This document shows positions 24,490 through 37,979 of a stretch of DNA of 64,000 nucleotides, in pieces. The notes beneath the pieces were generated by a model. It was not told the DNA's origin, ran no database searches, and saw only the letters and a program-made list of their open reading frames with translations. Position 1 is the stretch's first letter; each line of letters begins with the position of its first letter. The DNA comes from Serilophus lunatus (lineage: Eukaryota; Chordata; Aves; Passeriformes; Eurylaimidae). Made by a program: the position numbers and the translations under genes. The DNA lies in NCBI GenBank assembly GCA_013399895.1, contig VXBA01002681.1, positions 1 to 64,000 on the forward strand, read 5' to 3'.

Positions 24490-26030
24490 TGCTGTAAGAA
24501 CCCAGAATAAGTCACACTAATAATTTGATTACACTTCTCAAAGGATATTCAGATAGACTAATTTTCTGCTCAGAAAAGAAAAATAAAACAAATATTTTTT
24601 TAAAAAAATTGAGAGATTTACAGTAACTCAGTCATTGTGCATAGCCCAAAGCTAAACTTCTGTTTGGTGGCCAAAACCTTCTGGCAAATTTTAGCTGTAT
24701 TAAAAAAATAAAGGAATACTTTTCCAAACACCTGACCTCATGAGTACTCAGATTCTATCTGTTCTTAATGGGGTTTGATATCAAGTAACCTCTTTTTGCA
24801 GTTTGCTAGTGAAACTACACTAAAGTATTACATGAAGAGTTTTGTCTTATTGATGTACATAAAGAATTTCCTACTCAAAGCATGTAGGGAAAGGATTTCC
24901 ACTATATAGAAACAAATTAGCAGATGGTTAGCTATCTACAAATTGACATTGAGTTTAGGCATGTGGTCTTGGCTATAGTTTTAGTTTGGCATTTAAATGT
25001 AGCATATGTCTCTTGTTAGAATCTGAAAGACAATTTATTAGTCATTTCTAAGCAGCTTGAAAAAATAAGAGAAAATTCCAGGCCATAACAGGCAGCAATA
25101 TTCTGTAACATTGAGCATCAAGTTAAAAACAAACAATAGAAATAACTTAGTACAGTAGAAGTTTGTAAATTTAATTTAGTTGCCAATAATCTAGAAGACT
25201 TTAACTGTACTCTGAAATTATCAGTACTTTCCTGCAATGATAAATTTTGCAAAGAAAGTTGCATTGAACCAATTAAGTGATGGAGGTGATGACTGAAAAT
25301 GACTGTTTAGCATTCTAAGGAGATGTTTTCTTATCAGTGAGCTTTGCAAAAGGAAGCAGTTCCCAGTTAAGCTTCTCTAAGATCTGTTCTTCCTGAGATC
25401 AAAAATGTCATTGTGAGCAGCATGTTTTCTTGGCATAATTGGTAAAGACTTTCATATTTAGTCAACAATTCCTCAAAATAAAGGTAAATATATAATATAA
25501 ATTTAATATAAACTTATAACTAGCAGATTCTGAGGTCCTTTCCTGGGCTAGTTTCTTGCTAGTGCACAGTTGCCCTGGCATGGATCTGTATTTTCTGATT
25601 TAATTTGCCTGATTTGGGTGTCTCAGTAATGCTGTGCTGCATGATGCAAGTGCTGCATCTTTAGAGTGAGGGTCCTAACATGCTGTTAGTACAGAGAACT
25701 ACAAGTTCAGTCGAAAATCTGATGATGGTCAGATTTTTAGTGTGTATTTTATAGGCAACTGTTGATATTTTGAAATGTCACTGACAAGTGAACTATTAAA
25801 GTAGGGTAAATTGCTTAGTAAGATACACAGAACAGGATGAAACATGTGAGGAGGCCAGATCAGCAGTGTATATTTATTAGTAAAGCAATGTTTGTAGCCT
25901 AAGGAGTGAGAGCTTCTTCCGGAGACTGTTCCTAAAAGGCTGGGAAGTGTAGCAAATACACCTGGAATCTACTACTTTGTTAAAATAAAACCCTTTCCTT
26001 TTCAATGATTATTTGATCATCAAAAAATGT
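24490..26030. other. Non-coding stretch, nothing recognised
   Basis: AT-rich unique-looking DNA between an LTR and a CR1 fragment. Confidence 0.5.
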
Positions 26031-26345
26031 TAGAATACTCATAGAATCATTACGGTTGGAAAAGACCTTGAAAATCATTGAGTCCAACTATTATTCTAAC
26101 ACTGCAAAGCCCACCACTAAACCACGTCCCTAAGCACCATGTCTTCATGATTTTTGAACACCTCCAAGGACAATGATTACACCACTGCCTTGGTCAGACT
26201 GTTCCAATGCCTAGCTACATAGCCTGTAACTAGTTTTAAAGGTCACTATTTCTATTACACAACTAAGAATCCTAAAATGCTCCAGAACAAAAACATTTTT
26301 TCTAACTGTGTCATATAATCTCCCTGCAAGTCTTTCTTCACTTGT
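26031..26345 (-). mobile_element. CR1 LINE, 3' end, decayed
   Basis: TCATAGAATCATTACGGTTG, AAAAGACCTTGAAAATCATT, GAGTCCAACTATTA, GCCCACCACTAAACCACGTC and CACCTCCAAGGACAATGATT follow the reverse-complemented CR1 3' end in order up to about 26215. Beyond that only AACATTTTTTCTAAC (about 26292) and weak blocks fit, so either about 70 bp is inserted or the copy ends near 26220. It points left and is 5'-truncated. Confidence 0.9.
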
Positions 26346-29300
26346 AGATTTGAACTATAACAGTTGCAGCAACACTACCCCTAAAAAGAGATAAAATCCC
26401 ATGGAATTGCATGAAAAATGTGTATAGATCAGGTATCCACTCAGGCACAGCAACAGGCCACCTGTGACTCCAGAAAAAAACCCCCACAATTTTTATTCTT
26501 ATATTCTTATTCTTTTATTCTTTATTCAACTGAATCCCCGGTGAGAATAATGCAGCTTCTACCCACGTGGTCTGGGCACAGTGAGCATCATGACTTCCTG
26601 GGAGGATTTTACAATATACAGTAGGGGGAGTGGTTAAAGGAAGTGGTATCTTCTGTCTGGACAGAGTCACACCAATATCAAGAGACATGCCTGAGGATTC
26701 GTACGAAGTCTCTAGTACAGCCAGGAATCGCTCTGTATTTATCTCAGTGACAGGCCACAATATTATCCAAAAAAGCCCAGCCTTTTAAGGGATGAATTAA
26801 TACAGAAGCATCTGAAACAGAAATGAGTGCAGCATGTTGATTCTGCAAATTCAATTTAAGATTTTTTATTTCTTTCATTCCTTTTTTTAATTTTTCCTTC
26901 TGCATGAAGACCATCCTAAAGATGGAGGAAAATATTTTGGAAAGCATACACTGAGTTTCAAGGCATAATAAAGACTTTGGTAATACTCTTATTGTCAAGA
27001 TGCAAAGTAAATCTCAAAGCAATCAGAGGATGATAACAATTTTAAATTAAAATGTGCACAGTGTACAGACTGATTTTGCTAAAAGCAAGCAAACTCACAA
27101 AAAATACCTATACTGGCAAAGTAGCTTTGAGTATTTAGATCAAGTTTATTTCTTGATGAGGATTCCTAGAAAAGCCAAGAAACTCTGACTTTTGTGTTTA
27201 TATTACAGAATTTATTCTACAATTTATTGCTTAGTCTGCATATCCTTAAGTGAAAATGTAAAATCTTCATGTTATCCATTTATTTTCTATTTTCCTTCTG
27301 TTAACATTTGAAATGGAGGGCTGAGAAGAGGAACACCAGGAAACAACTGATGTTTGTACATATAGGCACGTTAACTAACATTCTCTTCCTTAAACAGCCT
27401 TTCATCATTGACTACAGTAATGTATGAAATAGATCAGCAGCTTTTTATGCATAGTAAGGCCTTTGGACGCTGTAACTAGGAGCTTAAACACCTTCTTCTG
27501 CTTCCATAGAAGGCTCTGAGCAAAGAGAGAGAACATGCCTACAGCAGGCACAGCTTCAGCCCAATGCTCCTGAATTTCCATGAGGCGAAGAGCATTCTTG
27601 TGAACTCCCATGCTGGAGACTGAATTGTATTGTTGGGTAGGAGGAGAAGCTATGGAGAGCTCCCACAGAGCAGTGTCTGTGCCAAATAACAGTGATTAAG
27701 CCCCTGTGCATCACTGATATGATGCCTTAAGGGGTATGCTTAATATTTTGGGGAATTCACTTTAGCTATGTAGGTGGATAATTTGGAATATTAAAGGCCA
27801 GAAGAGCCTGTGTTCCAGGATGTTTGCATTCCTGTGTATAGACAAGTAGGGTAGTACATAGAGTTGGCTTCCAGGCCTACAAGAGGCTGAACTGGGGTGA
27901 AGATAGGTAGCAAGGGACCATCCTGTTGGATGTTTAGGGGACATAATAGTAAGATGAACTTTAGTTGGATAGTATAGGGTGAGGGCACTCTGAAAGTTTT
28001 AAAAACGAAGAAATTGTTATGATTTTCCTCTTTGGATCATCGGACATCACCAGTAAAGCTGCTTCTCTCCTTCATTCCATGTTTCTCAATTTTCTTATCT
28101 GCTGCTCTTCAGGCAACTGACAACGTACTGTTAGATACTGAACTGTTGAAGAACTATCGTGTTGGATTTAACCTCATAAGTGTTTTGGAGTTCACTTAAT
28201 CACTCCCGTTTGTTGTAAAGTTATTTACTTTTCCATTATCTCATGCATCGAATTAAAAGACTGTTGAAACAAACGAGTATTATCAGACTGTTTACTTTTG
28301 ATGGTATTTTCTTTGGTACCTGATACACCCAAAAAATCAATATGGACACTGAACTGAAATATGTTACAGGAATCCATGGTAAGAGATTAAAGAATGGATA
28401 GAGAAATCTCTAAGTACCGTTCATGTATAAACTTCTTTTTGAGGGCATGGAATATCTAATTAAAAGAAATAATTTTTATATTTTTTAAGCATAGTGGTGC
28501 CAGGTGATTGGCTTTCTAGAAGAGAAAATCCCTGACCTCATCTGAGAAACCCTCTTTCTTTAGAAATGCAAAAACAATGAGCTGGAGGCATGGAAAAATA
28601 TTCATTCCAAATTTATTTTCTCCAGAAAGAGAACAATAAAAATGGGCATGATTGTATCTTAATTTAGCAGAGGTAGGACTGGCCTACTTCAGGAGGAAAG
28701 CAGGAACTCACTAAATGGATATCTACTGGACATTTTAGTATTGATAGTAGGGAAGATTATTATCTAGTTGAATGTTAATTTGGAGGCTTTGCTAAACAAG
28801 GAAAAAAACCTCTAGGCAAGAAAGGTTGTGGTATAAATTCTGTCTCTCCTTACCGTCTCTAAGTCTATGGATTTAGGAATCTTTTAATAGAAGATGCATA
28901 CATCCATTTTCTATTAAAATTCATTGACTATATAGATAACAGAAACTTTATTTTAATAAGAAACATAAGTTATAACAGCTTTTTTTTTTTTTTTACCAGA
29001 GAGAATGACAATTTCACAAAAAATAACAATAAAATATATAAATATGTATTAAGAGTTAGCAACTAAATTAGGCATAAGTCCTGTAACATCCTCCACAACA
29101 CCAAGAAACTGTGTGCAACTCTTTCAAATTTTGGAAGTCTTATGCTTAAATTTTTTCTCCAGCAATGGCCATATCGATAAATAGGCCATGATTTCTCTTC
29201 AGGATCTTTCTTACACAGCTATCTTTGAGGGCTTTTCTTTGTGCACCATTGTCTCTGCAGCTGTGAAGTCTCAGACTCACTGTCAAGAAGATAACTGAGG

Positions 29301-32300
29301 TCTCATGGCTGCTAAGTGCCAAAGTGGCAGCTCAATACTTCTCTCTGCATTATCCTTTTTGATCTTGCTTGAAAGAAGAGGCGTTTTTTTCCTAGTTGCT
29401 GTGAAATGTTAATCTTTCATTGAAAAGAGAAAGCTTCCTCTGCTGAAAATGTTATTGTTTCCCCACATTTGGCCCTTCATTTCGCACAACATATTGCAGA
29501 CATGAAAACCAACTCTACATACATTGGGGAAAGTCAGAGACATTTTATGAGCCCAGCTGGGAAGAAGTATTGAATGCCTTTCTTTTTACTTTTTCTTTTG
29601 TGAAAGTTGTTATGAAAGAACCATCTAGGTCAGAAAAACCAGTACAGTGATAAAATCATTCTTCATTACTTTTTTTATATTGGCTTGTGTTTCATTTCAA
29701 CTCTCACATACAGCATGCGTCTTTGTCGGCAGTCCTTGGGTATCCGTGGAGTCTTCTGACCTCTGATAAGACATCTTATCCCACATGCTCTCCCCCTTGT
29801 GTTTGTCTGTAATAGTCCACTGGACCAGTTGATCTCAAATTTCTGTACCTGTGTCCCATTTATGTCCGACATGTGACACCTAAATCTATGGAGAAACAAA
29901 AATATGTATGTCCTACAGCAATTTTATTTGAAATAACAGATTAAGTTTTCTCCAATTTTTCTTCTTTATCTTTCACTCCTTTTTTCTCCCTTCTGCTCAA
30001 AAAATCATGGGAATGAACTGACATCTCAGAAACTTATGGGAGATTTGGGGTTATGTTCTCTGCTGATGCAAATGATGATGACTTACTGTGGTCAACATCA
30101 TCATGGAACCTCACCTTTGAGTTTCTCACACATTTCCTTTCTCTGTAGATGGATTACAAATTTTAGAGCTAATCAATTTGAATCCAAATAAAAAACAGGG
30201 GAAACATGGCACCTGCTGGCATTTTACCACCTCACATCTCTGCACACTGTGTTCAAGACTATCAGATCCAAACTCTTTGTTTATTTACCTTGGTTGTAAC
30301 ACTTTACATTGTCTCCATATAGGTAAAGAAAACACCCTATGGAGTAAAAGTATCTAGTTCGGAAATGAAGTTATCTAGATCTCTTCAAGCAGTAGGGATT
30401 ATGAGTTAGCTCTAAAGAACATTCCAGCCCATATGGACAATGTATCTTATCTTACATGTTGGAAATGAATATGAAAAACCTGTTCATGTTTTATAACAGA
30501 TACTTGTAAATGCACTTTCCAATTTGTGGCTTTTTCTGTAACAAATGGGTGTTAATTGGTGTTTCCTAGGAATTTATGCAATCTGGCAAAATTGAAATGG
30601 AAAGATGATTATACTAGCAGAAAAACAGCTAGTTGTGTTGTAAAAATGCTCTTCCCACTTTTGTCGGAGCTATAAATCATCCCTTAAAAGCTCTGTGAAG
30701 TTATAGCATACCATGAGAGCAGGATGCAATCCTAGCAGTCTGCCACAGTGTGAGTGGGATTTAGTATTAATGTTCATTTTATGTACTGAAAGAGGTGCCT
30801 CCCTGAGAAGGATGGTGGGCTCTTTTAGCAGAAATGGATCCCATTAAAAACACACATCTCTGAGGATGTTTCTGTAGCACTGATAAAAAAATGATGCTAC
30901 TGTTCCCCAGCTCCTTCTGAGCTGTAATGCTGAATAAAAGGCAATGTTATATAGGCAGGAGCTAGAGATCCTCTTATGAACAGAAAAATAATAAATAGAA
31001 ATGTTTCCCTCTAGGATCCACAAAACTCTTGTCTGAAATGCATGCGTACCCCACGCTGTTCAATGGTCATCATGCATTTATGCTCTAACATTAAGAAATT
31101 TCATGAGAAAAGGCAGATGAGTTCTAAGTTGAAAGGTGCTTGGCACAGGGAGGTACAATAAGAAGACTAAACAGGATACTGATTTCACCCTGGGGTCATT
31201 GTATGAGCTGCTGCATACAACGTGAATTCATCATTAAACAATGATTTTTATTGTTTTAGTGGGACAGACAATCCCTAATGACTTTAGGCATGGTAACACT
31301 AAAGCGAGGGTAAATGCCATGGAACAGGAACCAGCATAGAGCAAATGAGTTAGCACTGCTCTGATCCCATTTTCTCTGGGAGGCTGCTCAGAGACCCCCA
31401 ACTTTGAGGTTAGCTGCATTTTCCAGGCCATTTTTGCCAAGCATAAGTAGACACAATTTCCCGTATGCAGAGATTGGTCTAGCACGGAATGATTTCCTTA
31501 GACTTCCCGTGCTATTTCCAGAAATGCAAGCAGATCCTTGCTTAGAACCCTCTTTACTAGGTACCCACTAAATATGACTCCTACATTTTCCCCTAGGAAA
31601 TCACTGCCTGATCTTCTTTCTTCATAAATTCCTGCTCTGTCCTATACATTGTATATATCTCTCAGCCACACTCATCTTTTTGTTACCCAGCATGACAACA
31701 TGGTTTAGGGAGAAGGAAAAGGATTTGAATGTGGATCTCTCATTTTTTGATGAAGTTTCTGAGTAATGAATAGGCAAAAGAAGAAGTGGGTCTGTCCTAT
31801 TTTAACACTGGACCTGAAGCAACAAACTTGCTGTGGGAGCACTTTTTAATCTGAGCCCCAGAGGTGGGAGAGGTGTAGGACCATAGTGGGAAACCTGAGG
31901 GGTTTAAATGTGAGAGGCATGTTTAATGTTTTAACAGCTATTTTCTAATAAATTCAAAACATATCTTTAGAATCTATTAATGCAATGGTCATACCACCCA
32001 ATGGGTTTTAAGAGTCCTCAGAATTCAGCAGCAGGTACAGGGAGGGTTGGTGAACTCACATTTTTAAGTACAGAAAGTAGCAGTGAACTCAGTCCTGTCC
32101 AGGGCACCAGTATTCAAAATCGGCTCAGAAACAGAGGTCTTTCTAAATGGCTGGGAATTCAGATCCTGTAATACTTCTGAGCTGCTTTCTATGAGGCACT
32201 TCATGAAAATGAAAGATGCTATGTCCTGCACTGCATGTGTGCATGACATGTTAAGGAAAGCCATTTTCCTTTAATTCTAGCTGTACTTACAAGCAATAGA

Positions 32301-35300
32301 GAATGCTGAGGACCTCAGGGTATAGAACACAGAACTCAATGAGAGGTAAATGCAGGAATATCTTTCTGCAGCATGAGTTTGATTTGTCTGTGCGTTCATT
32401 CAACAGCAGGACTCCCCTGATTTCAGTGATGCAAGATCACATCCTTTACACCTATCTCCTTGAGAAGATGGGAAAGGACAGACAGAGATGTACTTATTTC
32501 TCCCACAGAAAACATTGCTCAGGTGCAAAAGGGAATAAAAGACGATAATTAAAGTTAAAAGCATAAAAGAAATATTGAAAAGACATCATATTCCAGACCT
32601 GAACATTCAGAATAACACTTCAGATTGCGTCAAAAAGTGCAGCAAGATTGTTCTGTAGCTCATTAGCCTGACTTGGTGGTGACTTTAGAGAGCTCTTTGT
32701 GTATGTCATTTAATGTAATATTGATTTTCCCTATGTGAGTTTCATTATTTGTGAGCTCTCCTAAGCTGAGTGAGCATGATGGAAAAGTGGAGATTTTCTC
32801 TTGACTGACATTAGCACTTCACTTTCCCTCACACCACTGCGTGCAGAGCTAACATTAAATCTGTGTCTTGATCAAAAGTGTGATTGTGTCCCATGGAACA
32901 TTTTACATCTTCCTAGGCCCAGACAAATAACCCCATTTTCACTCTCCAAGCCGCTTGGAAAGAAGGAAGGTCTGTGCACAATTCACAGGACGAGGAGAGT
33001 GGATTAACATACAGACATCAAGCTGCAATAAACTTGCAGAGTTTATTATCTAATGACAGGTCTGGGTAAAAAGCACAGGGTTTTCTGACTGAGCATCAGA
33101 TCCTTCTTTGCTCTGAGGATGTGGACTAGGACAGAAAGGAGCAAATATCACAAGAAAAACAAGAGAGAGACTTGACCAGCTCAGATATTATATTCTTTTC
33201 ATGCCTACACTAAGCTTGTATTTATTAAACCTGATAATGAAAAAAAAAAGAGTCTAAAAAGGACGTGATCCTACTGAAAAATGAAGTTTATCAGTTTTAC
33301 CGGGTGTACGCGAACAGAGCCAACTGAAATGGCTGTTTTGCAAAGATTTTCACGCATTCTTAATTTTACATATATGACCACACCCACTGCCAACAACACA
33401 TGAACAGAAGTGTGATCAAGGTGCCAACAGAAATGGGATTCCATTCCATCAGCCATCCTCCGATCTCTACCCAATTGCCTCTCAGTCATGTGGGAAAGCA
33501 GCTGCTATGTACCTGCACAGCTACCCAAATTCCCTGCCTTCCTAGAGCCAACAAGGATCCAAGCATATGAGTGACCCCTCTGGCAACATGTTCCTCTTGT
33601 TTTTCTGATTATACCTTTGATTTGGCTGCTCATGGATGCCCTGTTGTCTGTGAGCTTCAATGGAATGTGCTGGGCCAGATGATTTTCTTTGGATTTCAAC
33701 AAACTAAATGCCTGTATTATTTCTTTCTATAACTTGAATCAGTTGTGCGTAGGTCTGTGCTTTTTTCTTTTTTTTCCTTCTTTTTAATCAAGTGGTGATT
33801 AAGAATGTGAAATAAAAAAAGGGGATTTAGGGTCATATGAAAGTAGCTTACATATTCTGAGTAAAGACAGATGTAACACCATTACTTTTTGTGAGGAATT
33901 GGGACGACTAGAAATTGGATGGCTTTTAATTTTGTTTTTCAGTACTTCCTTCAGTGTTAAGTTAATTAACTGGAAGGTGGCCAGATAACTTGGAGTCTTT
34001 ACAGTATTTGGGGTGTTTTGCATAAAGAGAGACAAGCCTATTTGGTGAAATAATTAGATTAGCCTGAATGATTTAAAGTCTTTGGAGGAGGAGAAGGAGT
34101 TGCATGAGCTTTGTGTATATAATGCTGAAGCTCTTTTCGATTTCTTACAGAGACCTTCTGAGGCCCCAGAAACCAGAGCTTTTCTATCAAGCATTGCTCT
34201 GGGAACTGCAGAGAGAACTGCCAGTGATTTCCCAGAAGCAAGGCAGGTCCCAGCAGTGAATAGAGCTTGGATCTCTGTGTGCCCATCTCTGTGGATGCTC
34301 TTTTTGACCCACTCAGATGCACAGACGGACTGAGAAGACAACAGCAACAGCCCCAGCGCTGTGGTCTGGGGGTGTGGTGCTGCTTAGGTCACATCTGTCA
34401 TGGAGGAGGGTGCTCTCAGATGGGAGCCTTCCTGGAACACATTTTACTGAGTTCCTGGTCCAGGTGAGCAAGCGCTGCTCAATCCCAGACTAACAGGGAG
34501 CCTGGTCTCTGACTGTCAGACTGACACAATGAGTAGAACTTTGGCACATGAGAGCCCAGTTTCCTTGTGGAAGAGTAACCCCTCATATGGTGGTTCCCTC
34601 TCAGATTACACAGCCTACTCTGAAGATCTAGGATATGGGTCAAAAGTTATGACAAAGTCAACACAGAATATTAAGTAATAATAAGTAATATTAAGTATAA
34701 TTGAGTATTCAATGGATCTGTTCATATAAGGACAGGCTGATTAATTCTTCTAGGAAGTAGTCCACTCATATCTGCCTTAGTGAGTGGAATTCCAGCTCAT
34801 ATCCTGGGCCATGACCTTACTTTACCAGAGAGATCAGTGTTGATCAGCAGTGACTGAATCTGTGCCTGTGACAGACCCTTATTTTCCTTAAGGAAATAAT
34901 TGAAAAAAGGAGACCTGCTGTACCTAAGAGACCTTGGAAATAACCACTTGAAGGGAAAATAATAAAAAACAAAGAATAAAAAATAAAATAGTCTGTTGAA
35001 TATCAGTAGCATGATATCAACAGCAAGTCCTCTGTTCCACAATCCAACACAAGAGTTCAAGTCCACTGCAGCTGCTAAAGAGATAAGCTTGAAATCATGC
35101 CCTTTTTTTCAGAATATACCAAGATCTCCCTTATGTAGGAGTGTCACCTTGCTAGCAGATAATTGATGTGGAGAACAATACCTTTATACTGCAGTGAGAT
35201 CCCAGAGACTCAAGCCCAATATGTTGACCCAAAGAACTGGAATTTCTTTATTCTTCTCCAAAATCTGTTCCAGATACATTTGCCTTTAAAATTTAATTTA

Positions 35301-37669
35301 AACTCTATTCCCACTTGGATTTTTCATGTAACTGTTTGCAGCTGAACCTGGCAGTCTCTCAGCCTTTTGTAGTACTACATAGGTAATGCATTTCTGCAGG
35401 ATGAAATATTCTCACACTCTTCCATATTAAGCCCAAATTCAGCCTCTGTGTCTTTTCTGGACATATCTTATTTTCTGTTGTCTCCCATCTTAATATAGAT
35501 TTTTATGCATATACTCATATGTCTTATTTATAACCTTCAGACATTAGACTATTTTTAAATATAAAACTAAATTTATGAAAAGGACCAAGTATGTAATGCA
35601 TACAACTCAGGCACTGTAGGAAGAGCAATGTACATTAATTTAGTAGCTAAAACTAAACACAAACTAACCCCAAATCATATGAAAACATAAATTTTGCTGA
35701 CTGCTTCTACACCAATTAGCTGTCATGTTACCTGTCAATTGAAAAACCACACTCTCCTACTTCCATAATTCCATTATGAAGTCGAAATACAGATTGCCTG
35801 TATAGGAAGCTCACAATAAGTTGGTTCCCCAAGTGAATATATAAAATATTTGGTTGTACTGTCTATCATATGCTTTTGTTAAAGCTACACTTGCCTTCTT
35901 GGACACTAGACCTTAAATGGCCTCCAAGAGAATTTGCCCTGAGCAATTGTTTGATTTTCTACTCTGCTGTTCTTGTTTCTAGATGTGATTGTTCACAGTC
36001 CTTAAGAGCAAGTTACTCGGATCATTTAGCCATTGAGAAAGGAAACCTTGGACACCAGGCAGTTATCCTATAGGTATGAAGTCACCACATTTAAGTGTAG
36101 TAGTAACTTCACATTTGGAAAACTACAAATCGATAGTGTTTCTACTAAAGGCATCAGTATTTAAAACCAGCTTAGACAAGAGGGTTTTATTTTAGGAACA
36201 TTTTAAATCCTGTAAAATTTATGTTAACAAAAGTGTTTCCCCTTCTTTACATTCTCATCATTATATGCTTTCTCATAGTTAATCATACTTTCCATCCCTG
36301 TGGCGTTTCTATTTCACATTGATGTCATGCACGTACTCCACTGCCCTGTTTTACAGAACACTAAATTTCATGGAGGATTTTGAGAAACTGTACCTAAGTG
36401 GCTTGTCTGGACTGGCTTCTTGTTCCTGACATCATTTGCAATCACAGCATGCAATGAGATATCTTTTCCGGTAAGACAAAACAATACAAAAATCCCAGTC
36501 ACCCCTAACCCTTCTTCAAGCAACACCATGATTTTAGCATGAAACAAAAAATATTGTCAGTTATTTGCTTTAGGACATATAAAGGTGCATGACATAAAAT
36601 AAGATTATTGACAGTAGTCAGTGAAGTCATGAAGCAATGATTAAGAGAACTCAGACAAGTAAAATTCCTACTTAAGATGTCTTCTGCTACTTTCAGTTGA
36701 TTTATGTGGTTTGAGTTGTAAATGGCAATGAAAACTAAAATGGAAAAGGAATATTAGAGATATGATTTAGACATGGTTTTCAATTTAAGAAATATGACAT
36801 TATAGAGTACGCTCAGACAATTGGTCCAAGGTGGTTACTCACAAGGTAAACAATCAAAGAGAAGACAGACCTCAGTGAAGGAGAAAAAACATTAATCATG
36901 ACATTACTTTTTCCTGTGTTGAGTAGACTCAGTCCAGCTCTATCTGGTTTCTCAGCTGGAGTTCTACAATATCTTAAGGAGTATAGAATTCATAGCTACT
37001 TTCAATGTGGTTTTTTTTTTTCTTCCTGTTTCCTTTTCTTCCCTTTCTTCATCTGGTTTATTAAATGTGATTTTTTTCAGCATAGGACCAGCATTCATAG
37101 GCCACTAAAACATTGGGCTGATGCCTCTGCCACCAACGACAACAAAAGGGAAGAATTCTCTATGGCATTGAGCCTGACAAATGTACTAATACACAGAGAT
37201 GCATATATTAATTAAAGATGAAATAAGTGCACTAGATGTTTTTATTTCCCACAGTATTTTCTGTTTCGGAAGCACCCCAAGACATTTCGGGTCTTTCTGT
37301 GTTTGAGATAATAATTGGGAGAACAATTGAAGAGTATTGAGCACATAGTGGAGAAAAAGCAGTAGGAGGCAAAGATTTCTTCAGAAGAAAATATAACACA
37401 TTACAGAAATTGAGTGTCCTGCATTTAATAAGGCAAGCAAATAGACAAGAAGAAACCAAAGAAAAGGCACAATGGGGACAAAAAGGGCTTATTATGACAA
37501 GAAAGCCAGACCTATTAACTGTCAGTCTGATGATAAACTATTACAGTATTGCCAATGCTGTGTCCTGAAAAACGTAAATTGAGTGATAAGAGATTTGGCC
37601 CCACACAGAGATAAAGAAAGTGCATGCAGTTATTTTTCCAAAAGTATAAGACGACAAGGAAAAATTGGA
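26346..37669. other. Long non-coding stretch, no gene recognised
   Basis: AT-rich DNA with scattered short frames on both strands and none above about 105 codons. Small features are a T run at 28979-28994, an imperfect 20-bp tandem duplication at 34667-34706 and an A-rich run near 34958-34990. I recognise no repeat family, exon or RNA gene. Confidence 0.5.
34667..34706. repeat. 20-bp tandem duplication
   Basis: The unit AATATTAAGTAATAATAAGT (34667-34686) is followed at once by AATATTAAGTATAATTGAGT (34687-34706), matching at most positions. Confidence 0.8.
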
Positions 37670-37694
37670 GGGGGGTTGGGGGGGGGAACAGGGG
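37670..37694 (+). repeat. G-run with G-quadruplex potential
   Basis: Runs of six, nine and four G are separated by TT and AACA. The nine-G run can supply two tetrad strands, so the G3+N1-7 rule for a quadruplex is met. Confidence 0.7.
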
Positions 37695-37957
37695 AGTTGA
37701 TTTATCATCTTGGAGTCACTAACACAAGCAAAGATACATAAAAAAAAGGGAAGAAATGAAAAAACCCTGGAGTAAAAAAGACCAACAAATCTGACTTAAT
37801 TTATGCAGATGTAAAGAGAAAGCAGATCTCTCTTTTAGTTGAAATTTAGTGGTCTGTTAAGTTTGAGAAAATACGAAGATATTCAACTATCAGGAGGCCC
37901 TGAGAAATATTTATCAATCAGCTAGGGGTTAAAACATGATACTCAAAGACCTCAAAA

Positions 37958-37979
37958 CCTCTGTGGATATCCACAGAGG
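37958..37979. repeat. 22-bp perfect palindrome
   Basis: The half-site CCTCTGTGGAT is followed without a spacer by its exact reverse complement. The next bases outward (A and G) do not pair. No larger inverted repeat was seen around it. Confidence 0.95.

Noticed and set aside
23674..24497. Plus-strand frames of 133-184 codons, two of them crossing the N gap
   Set aside because: They are antisense translations of the inverse LTR copy, and two run through unknown bases.
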